NCBI GenBank assembly: GCA_964519015.1
Contig: CAZFHZ010000008.1
Location: 1-61,187 of the forward strand
Length of the DNA: 61,187 nt
Source of the DNA: CAZFHZ01 sp964519015
GTDB lineage: Bacteria > Blakebacterota > Blakebacteria > Blakebacterales > CAYUVJ01
Direction of reading: 5' to 3'
In this document: in pieces, positions 1 through 8,261 of the stretch
Position numbering within the stretch: the first letter of the stretch is position 1
How the letters are laid out: every line of letters starts with the position of its first letter
Made by a program: the position numbers and the translations under genes
Notes under the pieces: model-generated
Seen by the model: the letters and a program-made list of their open reading frames with translations, nothing else
Database searches by the model: none
What the model was told of the DNA's origin: nothing

Positions 1-2227
1 CCCCACCGCCTCGGGTAAGACGTTGTGCTACAACGTCCCCATCCTCAACACCCTGCTCGCCGACCCGGCCGCGCGGGCCCTCTATCTCTTCCCGACCAAG
101 GCCCTCAGCCAGGACCAGGTCCACGAACTGCAGGGGGTCATCGACGCGCTGGGGGCGGACATCAAGACCTTCACCTACGACGGGGACACCCCCAGCGACG
201 CCCGTCAGGCCATCCGCGCCCAGGGGCATCTGGTCGTGACCAACCCGGACATGCTGCACCAAGGGATACTACCCCACCACACCCGCTGGCAGAAGCTCTT
301 CGAGAACCTGCGTTTTGTGGTGGTGGATGAGCTGCACACCTACCGGGGGGTCTTCGGCAGCCACGTGGCCAACCTATTCCGCCGGCTCCGGCGGATCTGC
401 CGATTCTACGGCTCCGACCCGGTCTTCATCTGCGCCTCGGCCACCATCGCCAATCCGTCGGAGCTGGCTTCAGCCCTTCTGGAGCGGCCGGTGAACGCGG
501 TGGAGGAGAATGGGGCGCCCCAGGCGCGCAAGTATTTCGCCCTCTACAACCCGCCGGTGATCAACCGCCAGCTCGGTATCCGGGCCAGCGCGCTCAGCCA
601 TGCCCGCAAGTGGGCCCGCATACTTATCCGGCAGGGCTTCCAGACGATCGTCTTCGCCGGCTCCCGCCTGCATGTGGAGGTACTGACCAAGTACCTGAAG
701 GATACCTTCGACCACGGCCGGGTCGGGGAACCGAGCGTGCAGGGCTACCGGGGGGGCTACCTGCCCAATATGCGCCGCAAGATCGAAGCCGGCCTCCGGG
801 AGGGGCGGGTGCGCGGGGTCGTGAGCACGAACGCCCTGGAGCTGGGTATCGACATCGGCGACCTGCAGACCTGCATCATGGCCGGCTATCCGGGCACGAT
901 CGCCAGCGCCTGGCAGCAGGCGGGACGGGCCGGGCGCCGCGCCGAGGCCTCGGCGGCCGTGCTGGTGGCCTCCTCCCGCCCGCTCGATCAGTTCATGGTC
1001 ACCCACCCCGACTACTTCTTCGGCCGCAGCCCAGAGCATGGCCGGATCAACCCCGACAACCTCCTCATCCTGGTCAGCCACATCAAGTGTGCCGCCTTCG
1101 AGCTCCCCTTCGAGGAGGGGGAGCACTTCGGCGCCGAGCCGCTCGAAGAGATCCTCGACTACCTGGTCGAGCAGAAGGTGCTCAACAAGGCGGGGGGACG
1201 CTGGCACTGGATGCAGGACGCCTACCCGGCCGACGGGGTCAGCTTGCGCAGCGCCGATCCGGAGAATTTCGTGGTCATCGACACCACCGACGGGGCGAAG
1301 GTGATTGCCGAGGTGGACTTCGACGCCGCCCCGATGACGCTCTATTCTGGGGCCATCTACATGGTCCAGTCGGAGCAGTACCAGGTGGAGCGACTCGACT
1401 ACGAGCACCGCAAGGCGTACGTGCGCAAGGTCGACACCGATTTCTTCACCGACGCCGTCTCCTACACCCGGGTGCGCATCCTGGACGTCTTCGATTCCTC
1501 GCTGCCGGAGGCCCTCACCCGCGGTGAGACGATCGGACCCGGGCAGGACGCCGAGGTGACGGCCGAGGTACGGCCCGCTATATCCCCCCCGGTCCCCGAC
1601 TGTGTCGCCGAGTGGGGGGAGGTGCACGTGCTCACTCACGTCTCCGGCTTCAAGAAGATCAAGTTCTACACGGCCGAGAACGTGGGCTACGGGGAGGTCA
1701 ACCTGCCCGACCACGAGATGCACACCACCTCGTTCTGGCTGACCGTCCCGGAGGGGGTGCTGGCACCGCTTGGGCGCAGCCGCTCCGAGATCGTGGACGG
1801 CATGTTCGGGATCGCCTACGCCCTGCAGGAGGTGGCGGCGCTGCACGTGATGTGCGATGTGCGCGACCTGGGGCGGAGCGTGGGGGACAAGTCGGCCACC
1901 TGGCACGCCAGCCTGGGGCGGGGGAGCCGGGGGGTGCGCTACTCCGCCGGGCTCGGCCGGACCGAGCAGGACGTGGACCTGGAGGGGCTCGAGACCTTCC
2001 AGCCGACCATCTTCCTCTTCGACAACTATCCGGGGGGGATCGGCTTCTCAAGCCGTCTCTACGACCTGGCCCCGAAGCTGCTCACCGCCACGGCCGAGCT
2101 GATCCGCAACTGCGGTTGCCCGGAGGGGTGTCCCTCCTGCGTGGGGCCGGTGGGGGAGGTGAGCCCGCAGGGGAAAGGGGTTGCCCTGGCCATCCTCGAA
2201 CGGGTGCTGGGGGGTCCCGGCCCGTGA
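1..2227 (+). CDS. mrfA: DEAD/DEAH-box helicase with C-terminal zinc-binding domain, MrfA (YprA) type; 5' end outside window
   Basis: The reading frame is already open at base 2, where it encodes the Walker A motif PTASGKT, so the start codon lies upstream. Further superfamily 2 motifs follow: DELH near base 330, SAT near 440, and QAGRAGRR near 915-940. The C-terminus carries four cysteines in a CxCxxxCxxC pattern (2111-2140), as in the DUF1998 zinc site of MrfA. About 742 residues are visible, close to the usual family length. In Bacillus subtilis MrfA works with the exonuclease MrfB in a mitomycin C repair pathway separate from UvrABC. The next gene is a MrfB-like exonuclease overlapping by 4 bp, which strongly supports the same pairing here. 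Function in this organism is inferred from family and context. Confidence 0.88.
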   Translation, partial: PTASGKTLCYNVPILNTLLADPAARALYLFPTKALSQDQVHELQGVIDALGADIKTFTYDGDTPSDARQAIRAQGHLVVTNPDMLHQGILPHHTRWQKLFENLRFVVVDELHTYRGVFGSHVANLFRRLRRICRFYGSDPVFICASATIANPSELASALLERPVNAVEENGAPQARKYFALYNPPVINRQLGIRASALSHARKWARILIRQGFQTIVFAGSRLHVEVLTKYLKDTFDHGRVGEPSVQGYRGGYLPNMRRKIEAGLREGRVRGVVSTNALELGIDIGDLQTCIMAGYPGTIASAWQQAGRAGRRAEASAAVLVASSRPLDQFMVTHPDYFFGRSPEHGRINPDNLLILVSHIKCAAFELPFEEGEHFGAEPLEEILDYLVEQKVLNKAGGRWHWMQDAYPADGVSLRSADPENFVVIDTTDGAKVIAEVDFDAAPMTLYSGAIYMVQSEQYQVERLDYEHRKAYVRKVDTDFFTDAVSYTRVRILDVFDSSLPEALTRGETIGPGQDAEVTAEVRPAISPPVPDCVAEWGEVHVLTHVSGFKKIKFYTAENVGYGEVNLPDHEMHTTSFWLTVPEGVLAPLGRSRSEIVDGMFGIAYALQEVAALHVMCDVRDLGRSVGDKSATWHASLGRGSRGVRYSAGLGRTEQDVDLEGLETFQPTIFLFDNYPGGIGFSSRLYDLAPKLLTATAELIRNCGCPEGCPSCVGPVGEVSPQGKGVALAILERVLGGPGP

Positions 2228-3660
2228 GCGGCGGAGGGGACATCCGCGACCGGCTCGCCCGCGCGCTGGAGCGGGGAACGCTCAAGCCGGCCGGCTCCAA
2301 GCTCGGACCGGCCATGAAGGCCAAGCTCGACCGGGCTCTGGCCGGCACTCCCCACGGCCGACCGCTCGAGCCGGGGGCCCCCGATCCCACCGGGGACGGG
2401 GTGCCGGCCGCAGCCGACCCCTTCCAGGCCGATTTCCCCCCGCCCAAGGTCTACCGGGCCAACCTGCTGGCCGACGTCGGGGCTTTCTCGGTCCACAACC
2501 GCCGCCGCGATGGGCTGACGGGGCGGGAATTGCCCACTCCGGTGGGGAACGTGCTGCAGCGGCGCTGGCGGGTGCCGCTGGAGGATCTGGCCAGCGGCGA
2601 GGACCTGGCCGGGGCCTCCGAAGGCTCGGCAGTGCTGGCCGAGCTGATGGGCAGCCCCGAGTTGAGCGGGCTCGACCCGCGCAAGGCGCTCTATCTGGAC
2701 ACCGAGACCACCGGCCTGGCCGGGGGGACCGGCACCTACATCTTCCTGCTCGGTATGGGCTGGGTGGAAAAGGACGCCTTCGTGGTCGAGCAGCTCTTCC
2801 TGCGCGACTTCGGCGAGGAGGGGGCGCTGCTTCACCGGGCCCGCCAGCTGGCCGACCGCCTCGGTACCCTGGTCACCTTCAACGGGCGCCGCTACGACAT
2901 TCCGCTGCTCGACACTCGGCTGGTCATGAACCGGCAGCTCGACGACCTGCGGGAGCGTCCCCACCTCGACCTGCTCCCCCTCTCGCGGCGGCTCTACGGG
3001 GGGCGTTTCGAGGACTGCCGCCTGCAGACCCTGGAGAAGGAGCTGCTCGGCCAACACCGCTTCGGGGACATCCCGGGCGCCGAGATCCCGGGGCTCTACT
3101 TCCGCTACCTCTCCGAGGGGGACTCCGAGGCACTGGTGCCGGTCTTTGAGCACAACTTCCTGGACGTGGTCACCCTACTGTCGATGACCGCCCATTTCCT
3201 CCATCTCTGCCGGCAGCCGGCGCGCGACCCGCGGGCGCTGGGGGGCCTGGGTCGGTTGCTCGAGCAGCGGGGGAATCGGGAGCTGGCCCTGGAGCTACTC
3301 GAAGCCGCCCACGCCCAGCGGGTGGCCACCTACCGCGACCTGCGCGAACTGGCCTTCCTCTATAAGAGGCAGGGGGAGCACGAGAAGGCGCTCAAGGTCT
3401 GGAAGATGCTGGTGGCCCGCCAGCAGCGCTCCGAAAGAAGTCTGGAGTTCGACGCCACCCCCTTCATCGAGGCGGCCAAGTACTTCGAGCACCGGGTGGG
3501 GGACTTCACCCGGGCCCTTGGGCTGACCCAATCAGCCTTGAAGATCCTGTCACCGCCGGCCCCCGATCCCGGCGCCTCCGACTCCCTGCGCCGCCGCCTG
3601 GAGCACCGCGCCGCCCGGCTCGAGCGGCGGCTGGGCGGCACCGAGCCTGCTCCGCCGTGA
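2224..3660 (+). CDS. mrfB: DEDDh-type exonuclease with C-terminal TPR region, MrfB (YprB) type
   Basis: The GTG start at 2224 overlaps the upstream stop as GTGA, giving 478 residues. After a variable N-terminus, an RNase H-like exonuclease domain spans roughly residues 150-325. It contains LDTETTGL (Asp159 and Glu161), FNGRRYD near 219-225, and HNFLDV near 310-315. Together these form the DEDDh metal-binding set. From about residue 335 the sequence becomes helical TPR-like repeats. MrfB is the 3'-5' exonuclease partner of the MrfA helicase in B. subtilis. The shared operon and 4-bp overlap indicate a conserved repair pair. An upstream in-frame extension exists but lies inside mrfA and would be non-homologous. 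Confidence 0.88.
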   Translation: MSGGGDIRDRLARALERGTLKPAGSKLGPAMKAKLDRALAGTPHGRPLEPGAPDPTGDGVPAAADPFQADFPPPKVYRANLLADVGAFSVHNRRRDGLTGRELPTPVGNVLQRRWRVPLEDLASGEDLAGASEGSAVLAELMGSPELSGLDPRKALYLDTETTGLAGGTGTYIFLLGMGWVEKDAFVVEQLFLRDFGEEGALLHRARQLADRLGTLVTFNGRRYDIPLLDTRLVMNRQLDDLRERPHLDLLPLSRRLYGGRFEDCRLQTLEKELLGQHRFGDIPGAEIPGLYFRYLSEGDSEALVPVFEHNFLDVVTLLSMTAHFLHLCRQPARDPRALGGLGRLLEQRGNRELALELLEAAHAQRVATYRDLRELAFLYKRQGEHEKALKVWKMLVARQQRSERSLEFDATPFIEAAKYFEHRVGDFTRALGLTQSALKILSPPAPDPGASDSLRRRLEHRAARLERRLGGTEPAPP

Positions 3661-3866
3661 GCGTCGATCCCGGCACCCGCTCCGGAGGAGGCTCCGAACC
3701 CGATGTCGGCTCCGCACCCACTCGGCCCGGTCCGGACCTCTTGACCTTCCTGGTCGCGCTCGGGGCACTGGCGGGCGCCCTCCTGGTCCTGTTCGGCCTG
3801 CCATTGACCGGAGGCGTCCTCATCCTCCTGTCGTTGGCGGGATTCTTCGCCCGGCCGGGCAGGTAG
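3657..3866 (+). CDS. small hypothetical protein with a hydrophobic C-terminal segment
   Basis: A 69-residue frame starts with GTG at 3657, overlapping the mrfB stop as GTGA. The first 26 or so residues are Pro, Gly and Ser rich. They are followed by about 35 hydrophobic residues that could form one or two membrane helices, then a short basic end. I do not recognise the family. The start overlap and lack of a gap suggest translational coupling with the repair pair, but small high-GC frames can be spurious, so confidence is moderate. Confidence 0.45.
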   Translation: MSVDPGTRSGGGSEPDVGSAPTRPGPDLLTFLVALGALAGALLVLFGLPLTGGVLILLSLAGFFARPGR

Positions 3867-3870
3867 TCAT

Positions 3871-3906
3871 TGACGTCATAACGTCATAACGTCATGACGT
3901 TATTCT
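3871..3906 (+). promoter_or_regulatory. four tandem 8-bp repeats plus extended -10 box: candidate operator of a leaderless promoter
   Basis: ACGTCAT occurs at 3873, 3881 and 3889 and, with one change, ACGTTAT at 3897: four copies with an exact period of 8 bp. The first copy lies in the palindrome TGACGTCA (3871-3878). TATTCT at 3901-3906 fits a TANNNT -10 box and ends 6 nt before the ATG at 3913, while no Shine-Dalgarno sequence is visible. Ribbon-helix-helix proteins commonly bind short tandem sites, and the next gene encodes one, so autoregulation is a reasonable inference. Confidence 0.55.
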
Positions 3907-3912
3907 CTGTCC

Positions 3913-4125
3913 ATGGCTGAGAAGACCCGCCGCACCACTTTCTTCCTGACCCCGGAGAACTTCCGCCGGCTGTGCCTGCGCGCGGCCGGGAGCGGCCGCT
4001 CCCTCTCCGACCTGGTCAACGACCTGATATCTAAAGGAGGGGAGGTCACACCGGCAGAGGTGACCTATCAGCCGGTGAGGAACGTCGGCGAGCGGGTGGA
4101 GGAAGAGACGACCCGTGTCTTCTAG
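3913..4125 (+). CDS. ribbon-helix-helix (CopG-like) DNA-binding protein
   Basis: This 70-residue protein has the ribbon-helix-helix layout: a short strand (TTFFLTPENF, residues 8-17), then two helices around residues 14-42 containing LSDLVNDLI. It ends in a charged tail that might bind a partner. Small proteins of this type are transcription repressors, often antitoxins. No toxin-like gene follows; the next gene is a kinase 142 bp away. The ATG at 3913 has no ribosome-binding site and sits just after a -10-like box, so its mRNA may be leaderless. Tandem 8-bp repeats immediately upstream are the likely target. Confidence 0.7.
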   Translation: MAEKTRRTTFFLTPENFRRLCLRAAGSGRSLSDLVNDLISKGGEVTPAEVTYQPVRNVGERVEEETTRVF

Positions 4126-4267
4126 GACTTGGGCGCACCTGAACAACCGCATCCACATGGAACGGATTAGGTAATTCCGTTACAATCGGCCCACACCATG
4201 CCCACTGCATCCTCGAGCACAGCTCTACCCTTGTCTGACCGAACAGACCAGCCGGAGACGCGTGCTC

Positions 4268-6850
4268 ATGATCGGCCGGACCATCAGTCACTACAAGATC
4301 GTCGACAAGCTCGGTGAAGGCGGCATGGGCGCCGTCTACAAGGCCGAGGACACCACCCTGCAGCGTCTGGTCGCCCTCAAAGCCCTCTCCACCCAACTCG
4401 CCCAGAACGAGGAAGCCCGGGCACGGTTCGTCCGGGAGGCCCAGGCGGCCTCGGCCCTCAACCATGCCAACATCACCACCGTCTATGAACTGCTCGAGGA
4501 GGAGGGCGAGCAGTTCATCGCCATGGAGTACGTCGAGGGGAAGACCATCCGGGATATCATCGAGTCGGGGCACGTCTCGATCCGAAAGGCGCTGGATATC
4601 ATCATCCAGGCCGCCGAAGCGCTGGAGGCCGCCCACAACAAGGGGATCCTCCACCGGGATGTGAAGAGCGCCAATATCATGGTCTCGATGGAGGGAAACG
4701 TGAAGGTGATGGACTTCGGGCTGGCCCACCTGGAAGAGAGGAGCCAGCTCACCCGCACCGGCACGACTATGGGTACCCTGGCCTATTCCAGTCCGGAGCA
4801 GCTCATCGGCCGGCCGGTGGACCGGAAGAGCGAGGTCTTCTCGCTGGGCTGCGTGTTCTACGAGCTGCTGACCGGCCAGCTCCCCTTCAGGAGCCCGTCC
4901 GAGGGTGAGCTCGTCTTCGCCATCATCAACAACGAGCAGGACCGGCCCTCGAAGCTGCGTGAGGACGTACCGGAGAAGGTCGACGCGGTGGTCACGCGGA
5001 TGCTGGAGAAGAAGCCGGAGTTGCGGTACCCGAGCTGCGGGGAACTGCTCAGCGACCTGAAGGCGATCCGGGGTGAGCTGGAGACGACGACCGTTCAGTT
5101 CTCGGGCGCGACGGAGATGCTCCGTGGCCGGGCGAGAGGGCGGACCATCGCCCTGGCCGGCACCGCGGTGATTGCAGGACTGATCGCCCTCTATCTGCTC
5201 GTGCTAGCTCCTCGAGCGGAAGAACCGCCGTATCTCGCCATCCTGCCCTTCACCGATGTGAACCAGCCTGGCGAAGTGGGCTTCGCCAGCGCCATCGCCT
5301 ACGATGCGTTCGAGCGCCTGTGCGGCATCGAAGGCCTGCAGTTGAAACACATGGGCAGCACGGCCCACTACACAGGTTCGGAGATGTCCCTGCAGGAGAT
5401 CGGTCGAGATCTCGGGGCCGAGTTCCTCCTGGCCGCGACCTGCCAGTGGTTTTCCCGAACCGACGGCATGACCGTACAGGTCCGTCCCGAACTCATCCGG
5501 GTGGCGGATGCTGCGGCGATATGGACCACTTCCTTCACAGAAGAGTTCTCCGAGACCCTTTCCCTGTCGACGAACCTCGCCCAGCGGATCGCCGGAGCCG
5601 TCATAGAGAAGATCGCACCTCTGCAACCAGGATTGAGTGAGCGGGGAACGGATGATGATGAAGCCTGGCGGTTCTACCTGAGTGGGAATGAGTACGAGGT
5701 TCGTAAGTTCAATGTCGAGAGTGCACGGAATGCCCGGCAGATGTACGAGAAGGCCGCCGAGCTGGACAGCACCTTTGTCGAGGCCTGGCTAGCCTTGGAA
5801 TCTATCTGCCTGTTTGGTAGATATCAGCATAGTTTAAACTGGGTCGCCGAAGCAGAGCTTTCGAGGAATCGAGTGCTTCATCTGGCTTCGGGTTCACCAG
5901 AAGCTCATCTGGCTCAGGGCTATTGGTATTACAGGGCTGAAACGGATTACGATAAAGCACTGACAGAATTCGAACAAGTTCTCCATCAGAAACCCGACGA
6001 TCCGGCAGCCAGAGCCTATGTCGGGTATGTACGGAGACGACAGGGTGCGTGGAGAGAAGCAGAAGAGTGCATACTGTCTGTATTGAAGAGCGATCCGTGG
6101 GATTGGGAGAATAACTTCGCTCTGGCCCAGATCTACCTGTGGACGCGGAACTATCCGGAAGCGGAACGATACTACGAGCGGGCGATATTCATCCTCCCCG
6201 ATGTCTGGCAGCCCTATAGCGAGAAGGCGCTGCTGTATCTGCTCTGGGAAGGTGATAGAGAAAAGGCTCGAGTAGTATTGGATGATGCTCCTATGCCAGT
6301 GATAGAGACGATCATTACCTGGAATAATCCACGACAACGTCTCATTGTCAGGATCCTGCCGGATTTCTATGAGGATTACCGTGACCGTATTGCAGCGCCG
6401 AGTAGGATGGAGAATTGGTGCAACAGGGCGGATGCCGCCGTCGGAACAAACCATGTGGAGATAGCCAAAGTCTATTTCGATTCAATGCGTGTCTACATGG
6501 ATGAGTATCTGCGGAATCCTGTCAGGACTGATGACCAAAGAGGCTACTATAGCTCCCAAATGGCTCTCTGGTGTGCCGGATCCGGCATACATGACGACGC
6601 GATGCAATACATCGAGCAGGCACTCGAGATACATCCTTACCTGAATGATGCGCACAGCAAATGGCGCGTCTATCAGGAGATCACCGAAGCCTATGTTCTG
6701 GCCGGTGAGTATGAGCTGGCCATCGATCAGTTGGAATATCTTCTGTCTATCCCGGCCCTGGTTTCGGTTCCCCTCCTCAGGATCGACCCGATCTGGAATC
6801 CGCTACGGGAGCTTCCCCGGTTCCAGGCGCTGTTGAGGAAGTACAACTGA
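4268..6850 (+). CDS. membrane-anchored serine/threonine protein kinase with TolB-like and TPR regions
   Basis: The ATG at 4268 is preferred over the GTG at 4262, because GGAG at 4254-4257 is then about 10 nt away and the product begins MIGRTISHY, a common start in this family. The 860-residue protein has an N-terminal kinase domain: GEGGMG loop near 17-22, catalytic Lys38, HRDVKSAN at 129-136, DFG at 149-151 and SPEQ after it. One transmembrane helix follows near 291-312. Next comes a PPYLAILPF-type TolB-like segment, then TPR repeats from about 460 to the end. The layout places kinase in the cytoplasm and repeats outside it. A TACAAT box at 4181-4186 may be the -10 region. From about base 5650 the base composition becomes visibly more AT-rich than the kinase half. 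Confidence 0.9.
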   Translation: MIGRTISHYKIVDKLGEGGMGAVYKAEDTTLQRLVALKALSTQLAQNEEARARFVREAQAASALNHANITTVYELLEEEGEQFIAMEYVEGKTIRDIIESGHVSIRKALDIIIQAAEALEAAHNKGILHRDVKSANIMVSMEGNVKVMDFGLAHLEERSQLTRTGTTMGTLAYSSPEQLIGRPVDRKSEVFSLGCVFYELLTGQLPFRSPSEGELVFAIINNEQDRPSKLREDVPEKVDAVVTRMLEKKPELRYPSCGELLSDLKAIRGELETTTVQFSGATEMLRGRARGRTIALAGTAVIAGLIALYLLVLAPRAEEPPYLAILPFTDVNQPGEVGFASAIAYDAFERLCGIEGLQLKHMGSTAHYTGSEMSLQEIGRDLGAEFLLAATCQWFSRTDGMTVQVRPELIRVADAAAIWTTSFTEEFSETLSLSTNLAQRIAGAVIEKIAPLQPGLSERGTDDDEAWRFYLSGNEYEVRKFNVESARNARQMYEKAAELDSTFVEAWLALESICLFGRYQHSLNWVAEAELSRNRVLHLASGSPEAHLAQGYWYYRAETDYDKALTEFEQVLHQKPDDPAARAYVGYVRRRQGAWREAEECILSVLKSDPWDWENNFALAQIYLWTRNYPEAERYYERAIFILPDVWQPYSEKALLYLLWEGDREKARVVLDDAPMPVIETIITWNNPRQRLIVRILPDFYEDYRDRIAAPSRMENWCNRADAAVGTNHVEIAKVYFDSMRVYMDEYLRNPVRTDDQRGYYSSQMALWCAGSGIHDDAMQYIEQALEIHPYLNDAHSKWRVYQEITEAYVLAGEYELAIDQLEYLLSIPALVSVPLLRIDPIWNPLRELPRFQALLRKYN

Positions 6851-6982
6851 TTTCACACCAGCAGGCGAGGAAGGTAGCCGGAATCAGGCGGTCGGCATTG
6901 CCTTACGGATGATGGTCACCAACCCTCTTGAGGCTTGAGCAGCCGCATACCCAACTATCAGCAATGAGTGATGCCAGCCTGT

Positions 6983-7015
6983 ACTATACTATTGTATAGT
7001 TAACTTGATTATAAT
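6983..7015 (+). promoter_or_regulatory. AT-rich promoter with perfect 7-bp inverted repeat
   Basis: ACTATAC (6983-6989) and GTATAGT (6994-7000) form a perfect inverted repeat with spacer TATT. A consensus TATAAT box follows at 7010-7015. With normal spacing, the -35 position falls inside the palindrome, so a bound protein would block RNA polymerase. The block is strikingly AT-rich in a GC-rich sequence. The downstream gene has an N-terminal HTH, making self-repression the simplest idea. Confidence 0.6.
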
Positions 7016-7082
7016 ATACTTTCAGTTGGCCCGACTGGGAGACATCCAGCTTCCTCGCTCAGACTTGCCGAGGCGAACGACG

Positions 7083-7730
7083 ATGCGACCTCCATCCAGA
7101 CCATCTAGCTTCTTCCATCATCCTCTGGATCAGGTCTTGGGAACCGTGGCCGCGGTGAGATTGCTTCGGGAACTGTCGGCGCACGGGGGGGCTCTCTCCG
7201 TCACTGACTTGGCATCGCGGGCCGGGCTTTCCCTATCCGGAGCGATTCGCGCACTGGAGCGCTTGCAGGCTCTGCGCGTAGTAGAATCCGTTGGATCGGG
7301 TCGCGGCTCTCCCTTCCGCCTCATTGCGGAGAATCCTCTATGCCTGGGCCTGATCACTCTTTTCGACATGGAGCATAGACAAACCCAGTCGCTGTACGAA
7401 GCCATCCAGAGCTTCGCATCCCAACACGAGGGCGAGGTTCTCGCTGTCTGGCTCTATGGGAGTGTGGCGCGAAGCGAGGAGAAGGCCGGCAGCGATGTGG
7501 ACATTCTCGTCGTTGCCAGGGAGGCATCGGTTTCTGAAGTGAGTGACGAGCTCAGTGATCTCCTTCTTCCCCTTTCAGAATGGAGCATGCCGATTTCCGT
7601 GGTCGGCGTCTCCCTCAAAGACATCGAGCAAATGGCGACTTCAGCGCCGAAGCACTGGGAACGGATTAGAAAGGATGCAGTCGTGCTGGCCGGGATGGCC
7701 CCCCAGGAGGTCTGGCGTGGCAAGGAGTGA
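7083..7730 (+). CDS. winged-HTH regulator fused to a MNT-type nucleotidyltransferase domain
   Basis: The ATG at 7083 gives 215 residues, while the earlier in-frame start would lie in the promoter. Residues 18-75 look like a winged helix-turn-helix (LSVTDLASRAGLSLSGAIRAL). Residues about 110-190 form a minimal nucleotidyltransferase with GS at 126-127 and DVD at 138-140, the GSx10DxD signature. I could not see the usual third acidic residue in the later strand (PISVVGVS), so catalytic activity is uncertain. A HEPN-like gene overlaps its end by 14 bp, as in MNT-HEPN toxin-antitoxin modules, where the nucleotidyltransferase is the antitoxin. Fusion to HTH would add autoregulation. Composition is less GC-rich than most neighbours. 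Confidence 0.8.
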   Translation: MRPPSRPSSFFHHPLDQVLGTVAAVRLLRELSAHGGALSVTDLASRAGLSLSGAIRALERLQALRVVESVGSGRGSPFRLIAENPLCLGLITLFDMEHRQTQSLYEAIQSFASQHEGEVLAVWLYGSVARSEEKAGSDVDILVVAREASVSEVSDELSDLLLPLSEWSMPISVVGVSLKDIEQMATSAPKHWERIRKDAVVLAGMAPQEVWRGKE

Positions 7731-8136
7731 CTCCTGGAGGAGGGTGGAGCGAGACACCTGGAAGATTCGATTGCAGAACGCCAGGGACTTCATGCAATCG
7801 GCTCAAGAATCCATGCAGCTTGCCGATGAGAACTCGTCTGGCGATCCGATCATGTCCCAAGCTTGCCTTGCCGCGATCGCCTACGCAGATGCGTTGACCA
7901 TCAGGTACGGTGGGATCAAGAACGCCGGTGATCACGGGAAGGTTGTCGCAGTTATCAAACAGGCGATGGGCAATCGCGCCGACCAGGAAATGCTCCGACT
8001 GCTGGCCAGGATCCTGAGCCGCAAGAACCAGATTCAGTACGCAGCTCATGTATCGAGCCATACGGAGGCCCAGCGTTACCTCGAGCAGGTCATCAAGTTC
8101 CGAGAATGGGTCGAGGCGCAGCTCGCTGAGGGATGA
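7717..8136 (+). CDS. HEPN-like protein, probable partner of the HTH-nucleotidyltransferase
   Basis: A GTG at 7717 sits 6 nt after CAGGAGG (7704-7710) and overlaps the upstream gene by 14 bp, giving 139 residues. The protein is predicted to be all-helical: an amphipathic N-terminal helix, a segment with SQACLAAIAYADAL, and a C-terminal helix ending in EWVEAQLAEG. This resembles HEPN domains that pair with MNT proteins. The typical RNase motif Rx4-6H is not obvious. The nearest pattern is RKNQIQYAAH, with eight residues between Arg and His. It may be a non-nuclease HEPN or a distant variant. The family call rests on context and general pattern more than on a motif. Confidence 0.62.
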   Translation: MARSDSWRRVERDTWKIRLQNARDFMQSAQESMQLADENSSGDPIMSQACLAAIAYADALTIRYGGIKNAGDHGKVVAVIKQAMGNRADQEMLRLLARILSRKNQIQYAAHVSSHTEAQRYLEQVIKFREWVEAQLAEG

Positions 8137-8261
8137 TCCTTCCGAACAGAACGTCGCCACGGTGATCTGGCAGGCGTGAATTCCGGACCGGAGAGCGGTA
8201 TCATCGTGGTTCCTCAGGGATGATTGCAGGACCGCAGGTAGCCACGAGAGGATCCGATCCG

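Noticed and set aside
470..1906. Long minus-strand open frame inside mrfA
   Set aside because: It is antisense to clear helicase motifs, has low-complexity Gly/Arg/Asp/His composition and no family pattern. High GC makes such shadows common.
3871..3903. CRISPR-like array
   Set aside because: Unit is 8 bp with no spacers; it is better explained as operator repeats.
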